A stretch of 64,000 nt of DNA, from NCBI RefSeq assembly GCF_002261185.1, contig NZ_NEVQ01000019.1:123312-187311 (forward strand). The letters are read 5' to 3'. This document shows positions 18,260-27,380 of the stretch, in pieces (the first letter of the stretch is position 1; each line of letters opens with the position of its first letter). This stretch comes from Bordetella genomosp. 4. Its GTDB lineage: Bacteria; Pseudomonadota; Gammaproteobacteria; Burkholderiales; Burkholderiaceae_B. Made by a program: the position numbers and the translations under genes. Under the pieces are notes generated by a model that was not told where the DNA came from, did not search any database, and worked only from the letters and a program-made list of their open reading frames with translations.

Positions 18260-18663
18260 GGAGCCTCCCTTACTTTGTTCAGCGTCAAAACCAGGCAGCC
18301 ATCTGCCAAGGTAGAGGATTCGGGTTCCAGCGCATGCAGCGGCAACGCGATGCGCCGGCGGAAACGGCCATAGGGAATTTCGAATCGGTGAATACGGGCA
18401 TTGGCCGCACACGGCATCGGACGCACGCCCGACACCGTGATGCCGCCAGGATCGAACGCCACCACGAGCGTGTCAGACGGCACACCCGGCAACGCCACAT
18501 AGACCATGACGGCAGTAGCAGTTTCGATAATGTCCACCGGAGGTTCCCAGTGGGGCGCATCCGCGGGGCCTGCGCGCAGCAATTGTCGATGCAGGCGTTC
18601 CGCGTGTTCTAGCAGCGATAGTGCATCGCCCCAGATCCAGGATGAAAAATCTCGCGATCTCAT
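18256..18663 (-). CDS. Hsp20/alpha-crystallin family small heat-shock protein
   Basis: The 135-residue protein is an ATP-independent holdase that binds unfolding proteins. The alpha-crystallin domain spans about residues 42-130 (VDIIETATAVMVYVALPGVP, then DTLVVAFDPGGITVSG, then the hydrophobic end LADGCLVLTLNK). The C-terminal IxI/V motif is not evident. It overlaps lon by four bases (ATGA), so holdase and protease are made together, probably to hold and remove damaged proteins. Start ATG at 18661-18663 follows GAGGGCAAG. Confidence 0.85.
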   Translation of the reverse strand: MRSRDFSSWIWGDALSLLEHAERLHRQLLRAGPADAPHWEPPVDIIETATAVMVYVALPGVPSDTLVVAFDPGGITVSGVRPMPCAANARIHRFEIPYGRFRRRIALPLHALEPESSTLADGCLVLTLNKVREAP

Positions 18664-18699
18664 GAGCTTGCCCTCTTAACCATACTAGGTAGGTAGCGG

Positions 18700-18718
18700 C
18701 GAGTTGGCGTATTTCAAG
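18700..18718 (-). promoter_or_regulatory. Possible heat-shock (sigma-32) -35 element upstream of hsp20-lon
   Basis: The minus strand reads CTTGAAA at 18712-18718, a perfect sigma-32 -35 core, about 50 bases before the hsp20 start. The expected CCCCAT -10 is poor (GCTACCTA follows at fitting distance). The rest of 18719-18883 shows no gene. Confidence 0.3.
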
Positions 18719-18883
18719 CCGGTCGGGGCGAATCGCGATCAAGCCGCGCGGCTCAACATTTTTGATGTGGTGCGTGAGCGACACCACGGAGACATCAAGC
18801 AAAACCTATCGGGACCGGACCCATGCCGGCCCCTTCAGGTTACCTCTAACATGATGTGCCGTGCACACCTCGTTCAGTAACGC

Positions 18884-19906
18884 CTATGCCGCCTTGTCCG
18901 CGACGGCAACCGGACGGCCGTAGAACGGGTAGCTGGGATCGTTATAACCTGGTGTCGAGGCATGACCTGGTGTCACCCATGCATTGACCATGGCTTCCTC
19001 CTCAGGCGTGATCTGCAGATCCACGGCGGCATAGTAATCCTGCATCTGAGCCAGCGTGCGCGGGCCGGCGATAACCGCGGAAATCAAAGGATTGGCCAGC
19101 ACCCATGCCGTGGCCAGTTGGCCCGGCTTGACGCCTCGCCCTTCGGCATAGACGGTCAATTCAGCGGCGATTTTCAGGGACTCCTCGCGAAACTCGGTGT
19201 CCATGATGCGTTTGTCGCCACGACCGGCGCGGGTATCCGCGGCGGGTTGTTGACCCGGCGCATATTTGCCCGTCAACACGCCACGGGCGATGGGACTGTA
19301 TGGCACGACCCCCAACCCATAATGACCGCAGGCCGGCAAAATCTCGACCTCGGGGCCCCGGTTCAGCATGTTGTAGTAGGGCTGGCACACCACCGGCTGT
19401 GGCACGCCGAGCTCGCGGCATAAATGAACGACTTCGGCGATCCGCCAGCCGCGGAAATTCGACAGGCCGAAACTGCGCAGTTTCCCCGAGCGGATCAAAT
19501 CGCCCAGCGCGCGAATCGCCTCTTCGAGATTTTCTTCGTGAAAATCCCGGTGCATGTACAGAATATCGATGTAGTCAGTAGCCAGACGAGCCAGGCTGGA
19601 CTCCACGCTTTGAACGATCCATTGACGGGAGTAATGCGATCGGTTCGGGGCTTTGGCGACGGCGTTGCCCATTTTGGTGGCCAGGATCCAGTCATGGCGC
19701 TGTCCGGCCAGCAACTTGCCCACGACCTCTTCGGACCGTCCGCCGTTATAGACGTCGGCAGTGTCGATGAAATTGATCCCGGCCTCGCGGGCCGACGCGA
19801 CGATGCGCTCGGCCTCGTCGAACGGCGTCTGTTCGCCAAACATCATGGTTCCCAGGCACAATGGGGAAACGCGCAAATTGCTGGTACCGAGACGGCGGTA
19901 TTTCAT
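18884..19906 (-). CDS. Aldo/keto reductase
   Basis: The 340-residue NADPH-dependent oxidoreductase reduces aldehydes and ketones. The catalytic tetrad is visible: Asp and Tyr in IDTADVYNGG, Lys in LATKMG and His in YMHRDF. The phosphate-binding end IAGPRTLAQMQDYYAAVD fits the YajO/YghZ branch. Of two in-frame ATG codons (19912 and 19906), the second is chosen because AAGGA ends just at the first and sits 6 bases before the second. It is alone on the minus strand and flanked by unrelated genes. Substrate is unknown. Confidence 0.92.
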   Translation of the reverse strand: MKYRRLGTSNLRVSPLCLGTMMFGEQTPFDEAERIVASAREAGINFIDTADVYNGGRSEEVVGKLLAGQRHDWILATKMGNAVAKAPNRSHYSRQWIVQSVESSLARLATDYIDILYMHRDFHEENLEEAIRALGDLIRSGKLRSFGLSNFRGWRIAEVVHLCRELGVPQPVVCQPYYNMLNRGPEVEILPACGHYGLGVVPYSPIARGVLTGKYAPGQQPAADTRAGRGDKRIMDTEFREESLKIAAELTVYAEGRGVKPGQLATAWVLANPLISAVIAGPRTLAQMQDYYAAVDLQITPEEEAMVNAWVTPGHASTPGYNDPSYPFYGRPVAVADKAA

Positions 19907-20010
19907 CGACATTCCTTGCTGAAGAAATTGAAAAACACACAGACGATCTATAAGCGACAGGGTACTGCGGCAACCTTTCAATGCCTAGAGCCCCGGCGGG
20001 CTTCCTTCTT

Positions 20011-20979
20011 TTAAGGCGGACAGATGCTGGTGGTCGCCCCCAGCCATATCCCCTGCTCTGCGAACTTTCTCGCCATGCGGGTCAACATCACGCGCGCTGC
20101 GAGTCCGGCAGGTGACAGCTCGTCATCAGACAGGCTGACCAAAAAACATTTACGTGCCATGCGGCTGCCTGCGACGGGAATGACAGCCAGGTCATCGTCC
20201 TTGCCATAGCCAAAAGAAGGAAAGCCGGCCTGGCTAGACAACAACGAACCCGGCTGGACGCTAGCGCCCACCCCGGCCCGCACCGCTCTCATCAAGGTAT
20301 GGGCGCCGTCGATTTCGAGAATCACATTAGGCGTCGCGCCGTCAGTCCGAAAACCCTCATCGACCAGCGAACGCAAAGCATGCCCGGGCCCCGGCAAAAT
20401 GAGGGGCAGCTGCTCGATGGCGCTGAGCCTGATTCCGTCAGTGTTGCTACAGGCAGGCCATCCTGCCAGATTGGGCCTTCCGATAATGAACAGGCGCTCC
20501 TCGGCCAATGGGATGACGCTCCAGCGTTTTGCTTCGATCCCTCCAAAAACGACAGCGAGATCGAGCTGCCTCGAATTAAGCATCACCTGCAGATTGCTGG
20601 TCAGGCCTTCGATCAGGCGCACATTGACTGTGGGATAACTCTCGCGCATCGCCTGCACAAAAGGCAAGGCCAACATGGTCGCAGTGGATCCGGTCATCCC
20701 GACAGTCACTTGCCCGGACAGCCTGCCTTTCTGTGCCACAGACGCCGCGATATCGACCTGTTTAAGAATGACTTGCGCCTGGTGCCAGAAATCCAGTCCG
20801 GCATCGGTCGGATAAACCCCGGTCGGCCTGCGCTGCAATAACCGCGTACACAACTCGCTTTCCAGCATGCTGATCTGCTGACTCAGCGTAGAAGTCGCCA
20901 ATCCCAGTTCCACTGCGGCGCGTCCCATGCTGTTGAGCTCCACCACACGAACGAAAGAACGCAATTGTCTGAGTTCCAT
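20011..20979 (-). CDS. LysR-family transcriptional regulator
   Basis: This is a 322-residue LTTR with a winged helix-turn-helix at about residues 1-60 (MELRQLRSFVRVVELNS, then GLATSTLSQQISMLESEL) and a C-terminal effector domain. It is of the NAC/CbL subtype by its order of motifs. It is divergent from the class II aldolase operon starting at 21184 and shares its 204-base promoter region, which points to control of that operon by a ligand such as the substrate of the aldolase or dehydrogenase. Length is ordinary. Confidence 0.92.
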   Translation of the reverse strand: MELRQLRSFVRVVELNSMGRAAVELGLATSTLSQQISMLESELCTRLLQRRPTGVYPTDAGLDFWHQAQVILKQVDIAASVAQKGRLSGQVTVGMTGSTATMLALPFVQAMRESYPTVNVRLIEGLTSNLQVMLNSRQLDLAVVFGGIEAKRWSVIPLAEERLFIIGRPNLAGWPACSNTDGIRLSAIEQLPLILPGPGHALRSLVDEGFRTDGATPNVILEIDGAHTLMRAVRAGVGASVQPGSLLSSQAGFPSFGYGKDDDLAVIPVAGSRMARKCFLVSLSDDELSPAGLAARVMLTRMARKFAEQGIWLGATTSICPP

Positions 20980-21183
20980 GAGAAACCTGGAAATGAGGGA
21001 CCGATCAACCGATGCAACCAGTATAGCGTGTTCGAAAAAACCGAAGCCCTCTTTGCACCAACCTAATGCGTGGGTGCGCAGAACCCGTCAGACTCTCCGG
21101 ATACTCAGCATCAACCTATGTCCGGCCTGATTATTAGCCGCCAAGGGCTGAATGCACGACAACCGTCAACCACGAGAAGCGCA

Positions 21184-21972
21184 ATGTCTCATACAGGTCG
21201 AATCCATATCCCGTCGATGAAACCCCACTGCAGCGAAGCGGAATGGAAGGCCCGCGTCGATCTGGCCGCCTGTTACCGTCTGGTCGAGCTCTATGGCATG
21301 GCCGATATGATGGCGAACCATATTTCTGCCCGCGTACCAGACGAAGACGGCGCTTTCCTCATCAATCCGTACGGCATGATGTACGAGGAAATCACTGCAT
21401 CCAGTCTCATCAAGGTCGACCTGGCCGGCAATATTCTGTCCAAACCCGATTTTGGTGATTTGAACTACGGCATCAACAAAGCCGGCTATGTCATCCACAG
21501 CGCCATCCATGGGGCGCGTCACGAGGTGGACTGCGTCATTCACACACATAGCTGGGCTTCGATGGCCGTCTCGTCTCTCGCGTGCGGGCTGCTGCCGCTC
21601 ACGCAGACGGCCATGCGATTCCTGAAAATCGGCTATCACGATTATCAGGGTGTGGTGCTGGATACCAAAGAACAAGCCTCGCTGATCGAGGACTTGGGCA
21701 ACGGAGAGGCCTTGATTCTGCGTAATCACGGCGCCCTCACGGTGGGGCGCACGGTCGGCGAAGCCTTTAACTGGATGCATCGACTGGAACTCGCATGCCG
21801 CGCGCAGCTGGCTGCACAGGCTACGCAACAACCCTTGCAGGCGGTTTCGCCTGAAGTGTTAGAAGAAACCTGGAATAACTACCAACCAGGCACACGGCGC
21901 CCCTACGGCGTCATGGAATGGCCCGCATTGCTGCGCAAGCTGGATCGTCTGGACAACAGCTACCGCGACTGA
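21184..21972 (+). CDS. Class II aldolase/adducin family protein
   Basis: The 262-residue protein is a zinc-dependent aldolase or decarboxylase-like enzyme of the FucA/AraD superfamily. Zinc-binding histidines appear in CVIHTHSWASMAV (about residues 118-130) and in LRNHGALTVG (about residues 178-187). The frame stays open to 21070; the ATG at 21184 is chosen because GAGAAG lies before it, and 21118 is possible. It heads an operon with a Bug protein 51 bases downstream and a 2-hydroxyacid dehydrogenase. The substrate is unknown. Confidence 0.9.
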   Translation: MSHTGRIHIPSMKPHCSEAEWKARVDLAACYRLVELYGMADMMANHISARVPDEDGAFLINPYGMMYEEITASSLIKVDLAGNILSKPDFGDLNYGINKAGYVIHSAIHGARHEVDCVIHTHSWASMAVSSLACGLLPLTQTAMRFLKIGYHDYQGVVLDTKEQASLIEDLGNGEALILRNHGALTVGRTVGEAFNWMHRLELACRAQLAAQATQQPLQAVSPEVLEETWNNYQPGTRRPYGVMEWPALLRKLDRLDNSYRD

Positions 21973-22023
21973 CGCACCGGCGCACTTGCCGGGCTAAATA
22001 ATGATAAAGACGAGGAGACCCCT

Positions 22024-22986
22024 ATGAAAACAAGTTGCACTTCGATATTGGCCGCAGGCATTTTGACGCTGGCTGCGGCCCTACCCGCCCAGGCGGCCAA
22101 CTACCCTGAGCGGCCCGTCAAGGTCGTGGTGGCATTCACCGCAGGCGGCACCACCGATATCCTCACGCGCACCACGAGCGAACAACTGTCCCAAAAACTG
22201 AAGCAGTCCTTTATCGTGGAAAACCGTCCGGGCGCGGGGGGCAACATCGGCACCGAATACGTCGTGCGCGCCGATCCCGACGGCTACACCCTGATCGTTG
22301 ACTCGGTCGGGCCGATCGCGGTGAACCCGTCGCTGAGCAAGCTCAGCTACGACCCGCTGACCGATCTCGTCCCCATCATTCAGATCGCGACCGTGCCGAA
22401 TGTGCTGGTCGTTCCGCCTGAGCTGCCGGTCAAGAATTTTGACGATTTCATCAAATACGCCAAATCCAAAAGCAGCCTGAACTATGGGTCTACCGGCGTG
22501 GGAACATCGTCGCATTTGTCCAGCTACATGCTGATGCAACGCCTGGGGGCTAAAGACGCCATCCATGTCCCGTATAAAGGTGCCGACGCCATCAACGACC
22601 TGATCGCAGGCCGGCTGGACTTCATGTTCGCCACGGCTCCCTCTGTCATGCCGCAGATCCGCGCAGGGAAATTGCGTGCGTTGGCCGTCAGCACCAATAA
22701 GCGACTGGCCTCGCTGCCGGACATTCCTGCCGTCGAAGAAAAAGGCTTCGAAGATTTTGACGCAGGTTCATGGTTTGGTTTCTTTGCCCCCAAAAACACC
22801 CCGGCCAACGTCATCGACACCATTAACAAAGGCGTCAACGAGGCACTGCCCGGGCTGAAAGACAAAATGCTCAGCGAAGGCGCAATTGCAGTAGGCGGCT
22901 CTCCGGAGGACTTCGACAAGTTCACCCATGTCGAATACGAAAAATGGAAGAAAATCGTCGAACAGGCCAACATACAAGCACAATGA
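22024..22986 (+). CDS. Bug/TctC-type periplasmic substrate-binding protein
   Basis: The 320-residue exported protein binds small carboxylates for uptake. A Sec signal peptide ends at AQAANYPERP. The family pattern follows: YPERPVKVVVAFTAGGTTD, VENRPGAGGNIGTEYV, DGYTLIVDSVG and LNYGSTGVGTSSH. No TctA/TctB membrane subunits are encoded nearby, so it must use permease partners elsewhere. GAGGAG lies before the ATG. The downstream 2-hydroxyacid dehydrogenase overlaps its stop by four bases, so the ligand may be a 2-hydroxy acid. Confidence 0.95.
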   Translation: MKTSCTSILAAGILTLAAALPAQAANYPERPVKVVVAFTAGGTTDILTRTTSEQLSQKLKQSFIVENRPGAGGNIGTEYVVRADPDGYTLIVDSVGPIAVNPSLSKLSYDPLTDLVPIIQIATVPNVLVVPPELPVKNFDDFIKYAKSKSSLNYGSTGVGTSSHLSSYMLMQRLGAKDAIHVPYKGADAINDLIAGRLDFMFATAPSVMPQIRAGKLRALAVSTNKRLASLPDIPAVEEKGFEDFDAGSWFGFFAPKNTPANVIDTINKGVNEALPGLKDKMLSEGAIAVGGSPEDFDKFTHVEYEKWKKIVEQANIQAQ

Positions 22987-23951
22987 CCCAGAACTCGCCT
23001 CTACATATCCTCTGCTCGGAAAAAGAGGCTCCGCTGCTGGCGCCTCAACTTGGATCGTTGGGGCGCGCCATCGCGCTGTGCCATCCCGGCGACAGTCAGG
23101 CGGCCCAGGCAGAGGTTGCCTTTATCTCACGCGATATCACGGGCCGCTCGACCAAATTCGAGATCATGCCCGAGACGGAGCGATTCTATGACGCGATGCG
23201 CGCGGCTCCGAACATGCAATGGCTGCACGTGCACTCGGCCGGGATTGATCGCGATTTTTATCAAGAGCAACAGCAACGTGGCGTTCGTGTCACGGCATCC
23301 CATGGTGCATCGGATGCCGTTGTCGCCCAAGCCGCGTTGACGGGCCTGCTCGCGCTGGCGCGTAAACTCCCGCAATTGATGCGTGCGCAGCAGCGGCACA
23401 AGTGGGAGCCATTATTCGGCGAACACACCCCACGCGATCTCCAGGGACAATGCGCAGTCATCGTCGGCTGGGGCGGCATCGGCCAACGTATCGGGCAATT
23501 GCTGCAAGCCCTCGGCCTGAAGGTATGCGTCGCCAGGCATGGGGGAGAACCGGCGGGCCCTGATCTGCGCACCGTACGCTATGACGGCCTGCGAGACATT
23601 CTGCCCGAAGCCTCCTGGCTGATTCTGGCCTGTCCGTTAACGGACACCACGCGTGGCCTCATCAGCGCGGAGCTGCTTGCGATGTTGCCCGCGCATGCTT
23701 GCCTCATTAACGTGGCACGCGGTCATGTGGTTGACGAGCCCGCGCTCATTCAGGCACTACAGAGCAACCGGCTCGCTGGCGCCTTTCTGGATGTGTTCTA
23801 CCACGAGCCGCTGCCTGTCGAATCGCCCATATGGGACTTGCAGAATGTCATTGCCTCCCCGCACAGCGCTGGCTTTTCTGATGGAAATCCTGCCAGGGTG
23901 CGGCAGATATTCATTGACAAGCTGCAACGGTGGATACAAGGCACCCTATGA
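22983..23951 (+). CDS. D-2-hydroxyacid dehydrogenase (NAD-dependent)
   Basis: The 322-residue enzyme interconverts 2-hydroxy and 2-keto acids. The Rossmann motif is VGWGGIGQRIGQ (about residues 160-171). The active-site residues are Arg in INVARGHVVDEPAL, Glu in FYHEPLP and His in IASPHSAGF. The start ATG overlaps the Bug stop (ATGA), which shows translational coupling; the frame's upstream extension lies inside the Bug gene. With the class II aldolase and Bug protein it makes one catabolic operon, probably for a hydroxy or keto acid. Confidence 0.92.
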   Translation: MTQNSPLHILCSEKEAPLLAPQLGSLGRAIALCHPGDSQAAQAEVAFISRDITGRSTKFEIMPETERFYDAMRAAPNMQWLHVHSAGIDRDFYQEQQQRGVRVTASHGASDAVVAQAALTGLLALARKLPQLMRAQQRHKWEPLFGEHTPRDLQGQCAVIVGWGGIGQRIGQLLQALGLKVCVARHGGEPAGPDLRTVRYDGLRDILPEASWLILACPLTDTTRGLISAELLAMLPAHACLINVARGHVVDEPALIQALQSNRLAGAFLDVFYHEPLPVESPIWDLQNVIASPHSAGFSDGNPARVRQIFIDKLQRWIQGTL

Positions 23952-24029
23952 CGTGACGCGATGCCGATTCGCGTCATACTGTTGAAAGCGGTGCGCCGTA
24001 CGGATAACGTTGACGGCGCACTGCCATGA

Positions 24030-25022
24030 TTACTCTACGGTAATACCGCCGCGCTTTATCAACTCGCGCCACTTGGCGATCTCCGTGTTGATACGCTGAG
24101 CAAATTCCGCAGGCGAGCTGCCGACTGGATTAAAGCCCATATCGGTCAATTGCTTATGCATACTGCCGGACTGTATTGAGGTCGCGACCGTCGAAGATAA
24201 TTTGTCGATCACGGCAACAGGGACTCCGGCAGGCGCCACCAGACCGAACAAGGGTGAGAGATTCACGCCAGGCAGTCCGGCTTCAGTAAAGGTGGGCACA
24301 TCAGGCAATTGGGTTGAGCGTTGATCACTGGTCACCGCCAATGCCCGCAAGCGCCCCGCCAAAATATGGTCACGCAAGCTCGGCACGGTCGCAAACGCAA
24401 ATTGAATCTGCCCGCCCAACAAGTCTGTAAAGACCGTACCGCCACCGCGATACGGCACATGCAAAATATCAATATTGGCCTCTTGCCGCAATTGCTCCCC
24501 AGCTAAGTGCGGGCCACTACCTACACCTGCCGATCCGTACGACAAACTGCCTGGCTTGGATTTCGCCAAACGGATAAATCCAGCTAAATCCTTAACAGGC
24601 ACAGAGGGATGCACCACCAGAACAAACGGGGCCGTTGCCATCAACGAAATCGGTGCAAAATCTTTCTGCGTGTCATACGGCAATCGGTCTCCCAGCAACC
24701 CCGGGTTGATCGTGAAAGACGAATCCACCATCCCTATCGTGTACCCATCCGGCTTGGATGTCGCCAGCGTGCGCGTACCGATCGTCGTACCGCCGCCGCC
24801 GCGATTTTCCACGATGAACGATTGCCCCAGCGTCTGGGTATAGGTCTGGCCCGCCATCCGTCCCAAGGTATCCGTTGCCGCCCCGGGGGGATAGGGAACG
24901 ATCAGGCGCACGGGTTCCGCGGGATAGTCTGCGGCAAAAGCGGGCCGCCCCCATGCCGCTGCCATTGAACCGAAGGCAAACGCGGCGCTGCCGGCTATGA
25001 ATGTTCTGCGTGATGTGTTCAT
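24030..25022 (-). CDS. Bug/TctC-type substrate-binding protein with Tat-like signal
   Basis: The 330-residue protein starts with a twin-arginine motif (SRRTFIAGSAAFAFGS) and ends its signal at AFAADYPAEP, so it may be exported folded by Tat. The mature part follows the Bug pattern: VRLIVPYPPGAATDTLGR, FIVENRGGGGTTIGT, DGYTIGMVDS. It is co-oriented with the enolase-superfamily gene that ends 93 bases upstream at 25116, and the pair is probably one transcript. No permease genes are near. It likely supplies the acid sugar used by the enolase-family enzyme, which is inference. Confidence 0.93.
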   Translation of the reverse strand: MNTSRRTFIAGSAAFAFGSMAAAWGRPAFAADYPAEPVRLIVPYPPGAATDTLGRMAGQTYTQTLGQSFIVENRGGGGTTIGTRTLATSKPDGYTIGMVDSSFTINPGLLGDRLPYDTQKDFAPISLMATAPFVLVVHPSVPVKDLAGFIRLAKSKPGSLSYGSAGVGSGPHLAGEQLRQEANIDILHVPYRGGGTVFTDLLGGQIQFAFATVPSLRDHILAGRLRALAVTSDQRSTQLPDVPTFTEAGLPGVNLSPLFGLVAPAGVPVAVIDKLSSTVATSIQSGSMHKQLTDMGFNPVGSSPAEFAQRINTEIAKWRELIKRGGITVE

Positions 25023-25115
25023 AGTGTCTCCTGTCTTTTCATTGATCTATGGGGCTGCGCCGATACTGAGCATCCACGTTTTGCGCAATACACCGCTGAG
25101 TTCCGATGCAGCTGC

Positions 25116-26213
25116 CTATTGCCGATACTGTCCTTGCGCCAGCGCTTGCTCCGGATCTGCTCCCAACCCCGGCGCATCGGGCACAGCGACCCATCCGTCC
25201 TTGATCGGCACCGTGTCTCCGTAAGGCACGTGCGCGAGTTCTACATACAAGCGCTCCAACGACACCTCGTCCTGTTGCGCGGCGATCAGATGCAAGCTCG
25301 CCAAATATCCCGGCCCAAAGAACGCCACCTGCGGTGTGCACCGTACCGACGTTCCCTGGCATTGCTGCGCCAGTCCCCACGCTGCGGTAAAGCCCAGTTT
25401 GATTACGCTGGGTTGCACGTACTGCACCGCGTCTTGCTCAATCAAACGCGTTAATGCGTACGCGCTGCTGGCGTTTTCCCCCACGGCCAAAGGCACTTCA
25501 CATTGACGCCCTAACTGCATCAACGCCTGGTCGTCCTCCGGCGGCCACAAGGGCTCCTCAATCCAGAACGGGGCATGCGGCATCATCGCAGCGATGGCGG
25601 CTGGGGCTTCGGCTGGCAGCCATGCACAGTTGGTATCGACCATGATGGGAACCTGCGGACCGGCTGCGCCTCGTGCCGCCCCTAAGGCATCAGCCGTGCG
25701 CTCATGCAATTTGATTTCGGTATAGCCCTCATCCAGAGCGCGCGTCACGACTTCGTGCAAACGTTGCGCATCGCCGTAGTACTGCAATAAAGATGCGTAG
25801 GCGCGAACACGATCGCGGCGCTTGCCACCCAGCAGTGCATAGAGCGGGACGCCTTCGCGCTTGGCGCGTAAATCCCACAGCGCAATGTCCAGCCCTGCCA
25901 GGGCATGAACGACCGGGCCTGATCGTCCCAGGTTATGCAGGGTGCGCTGCATGAGCGGCAACAGAGTCTGGTCCGCGGCATCTTTGCCGCATGCCAGCGG
26001 TGCAATCAACGTCTCGAATACTGCCTGCAGGGCACGTGGTTCGACACAATACGACTCGCCCCAAGCGACGGCACCGTCCTGAGTCTGGACACGAACCAGT
26101 GCGCTGTCCAACTTGTCGCGCGGACGCCCCGCAAACAAAGGGGGAGGACTCCAGTGAAAAAAAGGCAGCCGCATCGGGATGCAGTCGACGGACACGATCG
26201 TATTGGCGCTCAT
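25116..26213 (-). CDS. Enolase-superfamily protein (mandelate racemase/muconate lactonizing enzyme type)
   Basis: With the start at 26213 (MSANTIVSVDC) the protein has 365 residues; ATGs at 26258 and 26297 are alternatives, and no strong ribosome site separates them. Metal ligands are Asp193 (MVDTNCAW), Glu219 or Glu220 (FWIEEP) and Glu246 (GEN). The second strand ends K168-L-H170 instead of the usual KxK, and the usual Asp-His dyad of the MR subgroup is absent (QPSVIKLG and CTPQVAFFG). It would abstract a proton alpha to a carboxylate, but the exact reaction is unclear. It is divergent from a LysR gene and upstream of a Bug gene. Confidence 0.88.
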   Translation of the reverse strand: MSANTIVSVDCIPMRLPFFHWSPPPLFAGRPRDKLDSALVRVQTQDGAVAWGESYCVEPRALQAVFETLIAPLACGKDAADQTLLPLMQRTLHNLGRSGPVVHALAGLDIALWDLRAKREGVPLYALLGGKRRDRVRAYASLLQYYGDAQRLHEVVTRALDEGYTEIKLHERTADALGAARGAAGPQVPIMVDTNCAWLPAEAPAAIAAMMPHAPFWIEEPLWPPEDDQALMQLGRQCEVPLAVGENASSAYALTRLIEQDAVQYVQPSVIKLGFTAAWGLAQQCQGTSVRCTPQVAFFGPGYLASLHLIAAQQDEVSLERLYVELAHVPYGDTVPIKDGWVAVPDAPGLGADPEQALAQGQYRQ

Positions 26214-26344
26214 TGATTCGGCTCGGGCTGAGTGCCGCGGATTTGCGGGCAAGCTCATCTCATGAAACGGGATGACCAGAATTGTGTTGGCTCGCATCCC
26301 ATATGGTCAAATAGATAAATTGGCTGATTTCATACAAATTTCAT

Positions 26345-27274
26345 ATGTTCAACCGTCGCGAACTGACCTTGTTGCGCGCCATGTACCAACACGGCACGGT
26401 GACCGCCGCTGCCGCAGCTGCGCACATGACGCAGCCGGCGGCCAGCGCCTTACTACGCGATCTGGAAATCCGCCTCGGCTTTGCGCTCTTTAGCCGCGAA
26501 AACCGCCGGTTGCAGCTGACCAGCCAGGGCCGCACGTTGATACCTGAAGTCTTGAATGCGCTGGCCGGCATCGAAGCCGTCGACCGATTGGCGGGCGACA
26601 TCCGCCAAGGCGCGCTGGCGCGCTTGGCGGTGGGTGCCGTGGCTATCGCAGCCTCCAGCCTGCTGCCCGCAGCGCTGGCCGGCATGCGCGAGCGTCATCC
26701 TTCGGTCGCCGTCACGGTGCGGGCAGGCACGGCACTCGAAATCATCGAAATGGCGATAGATCACCGCATCGATCTAGGCATCATTATCGGTTCTCCAGCC
26801 GACCAGACACGCGTCGCCAGCCTGCAACTCAGTCCCTTGAGTCTGTATGCCGTCATGCGCCCCGATCATGCTTGGGCTGAATTGTCCGATCTGACGCTGG
26901 AGCGGGTCGCAGCAGCTTTTCCCATCGTCCTGGCCGCAGCCTTGCCTGCCGGCCGGGCCACCCGGCAGGCCACCGAAGGGCGTGGCCTGGCTTTTCGACC
27001 AATGATCGAAGTCGCTCAATCTTCTGCCGCCTGCGCCCTGGCTGCGCAAGGATTGGGGATCGCCATCGTGGAAAGCCTGGGTGCGCGCTACGCCGAGCGC
27101 CAGGGCCTGCTGGCGCGCCACCTACTGACGCTTGCCGATCCAGTGTTGGCATTGGTATGGGCCCGTGACCGTGCGCTCAGCGATCCAGCGCGATGCCTGC
27201 AACAATGCCTGCAGTCGCAGGCCACGGGCCAGCCTGAATCATTGCTGCCGTCCGGCCGACACGATTGCGCATAA
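26345..27274 (+). CDS. LysR-family transcriptional regulator
   Basis: This 309-residue LTTR has its helix-turn-helix at about residues 18-40 (TAAAAAAHMTQPAASALL) and an ordinary effector-binding domain. It is divergent from the enolase-superfamily gene; the 131-base shared region holds AT-rich sequence, including ATACAAATTTCATATG at the start, where operator and promoter would overlap. It probably regulates that gene and the Bug gene behind it. Confidence 0.92.
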   Translation: MFNRRELTLLRAMYQHGTVTAAAAAAHMTQPAASALLRDLEIRLGFALFSRENRRLQLTSQGRTLIPEVLNALAGIEAVDRLAGDIRQGALARLAVGAVAIAASSLLPAALAGMRERHPSVAVTVRAGTALEIIEMAIDHRIDLGIIIGSPADQTRVASLQLSPLSLYAVMRPDHAWAELSDLTLERVAAAFPIVLAAALPAGRATRQATEGRGLAFRPMIEVAQSSAACALAAQGLGIAIVESLGARYAERQGLLARHLLTLADPVLALVWARDRALSDPARCLQQCLQSQATGQPESLLPSGRHDCA

Positions 27275-27380
27275 TTTGTTCACTTTTACCGATTTCAGGG
27301 GGTAAAAACGCGCAAAAGGGCGGCAACACGTGCCCATCTGCCTCACTCCCTGTAAACTGCCGGATTTTGACTCCGGCCGT

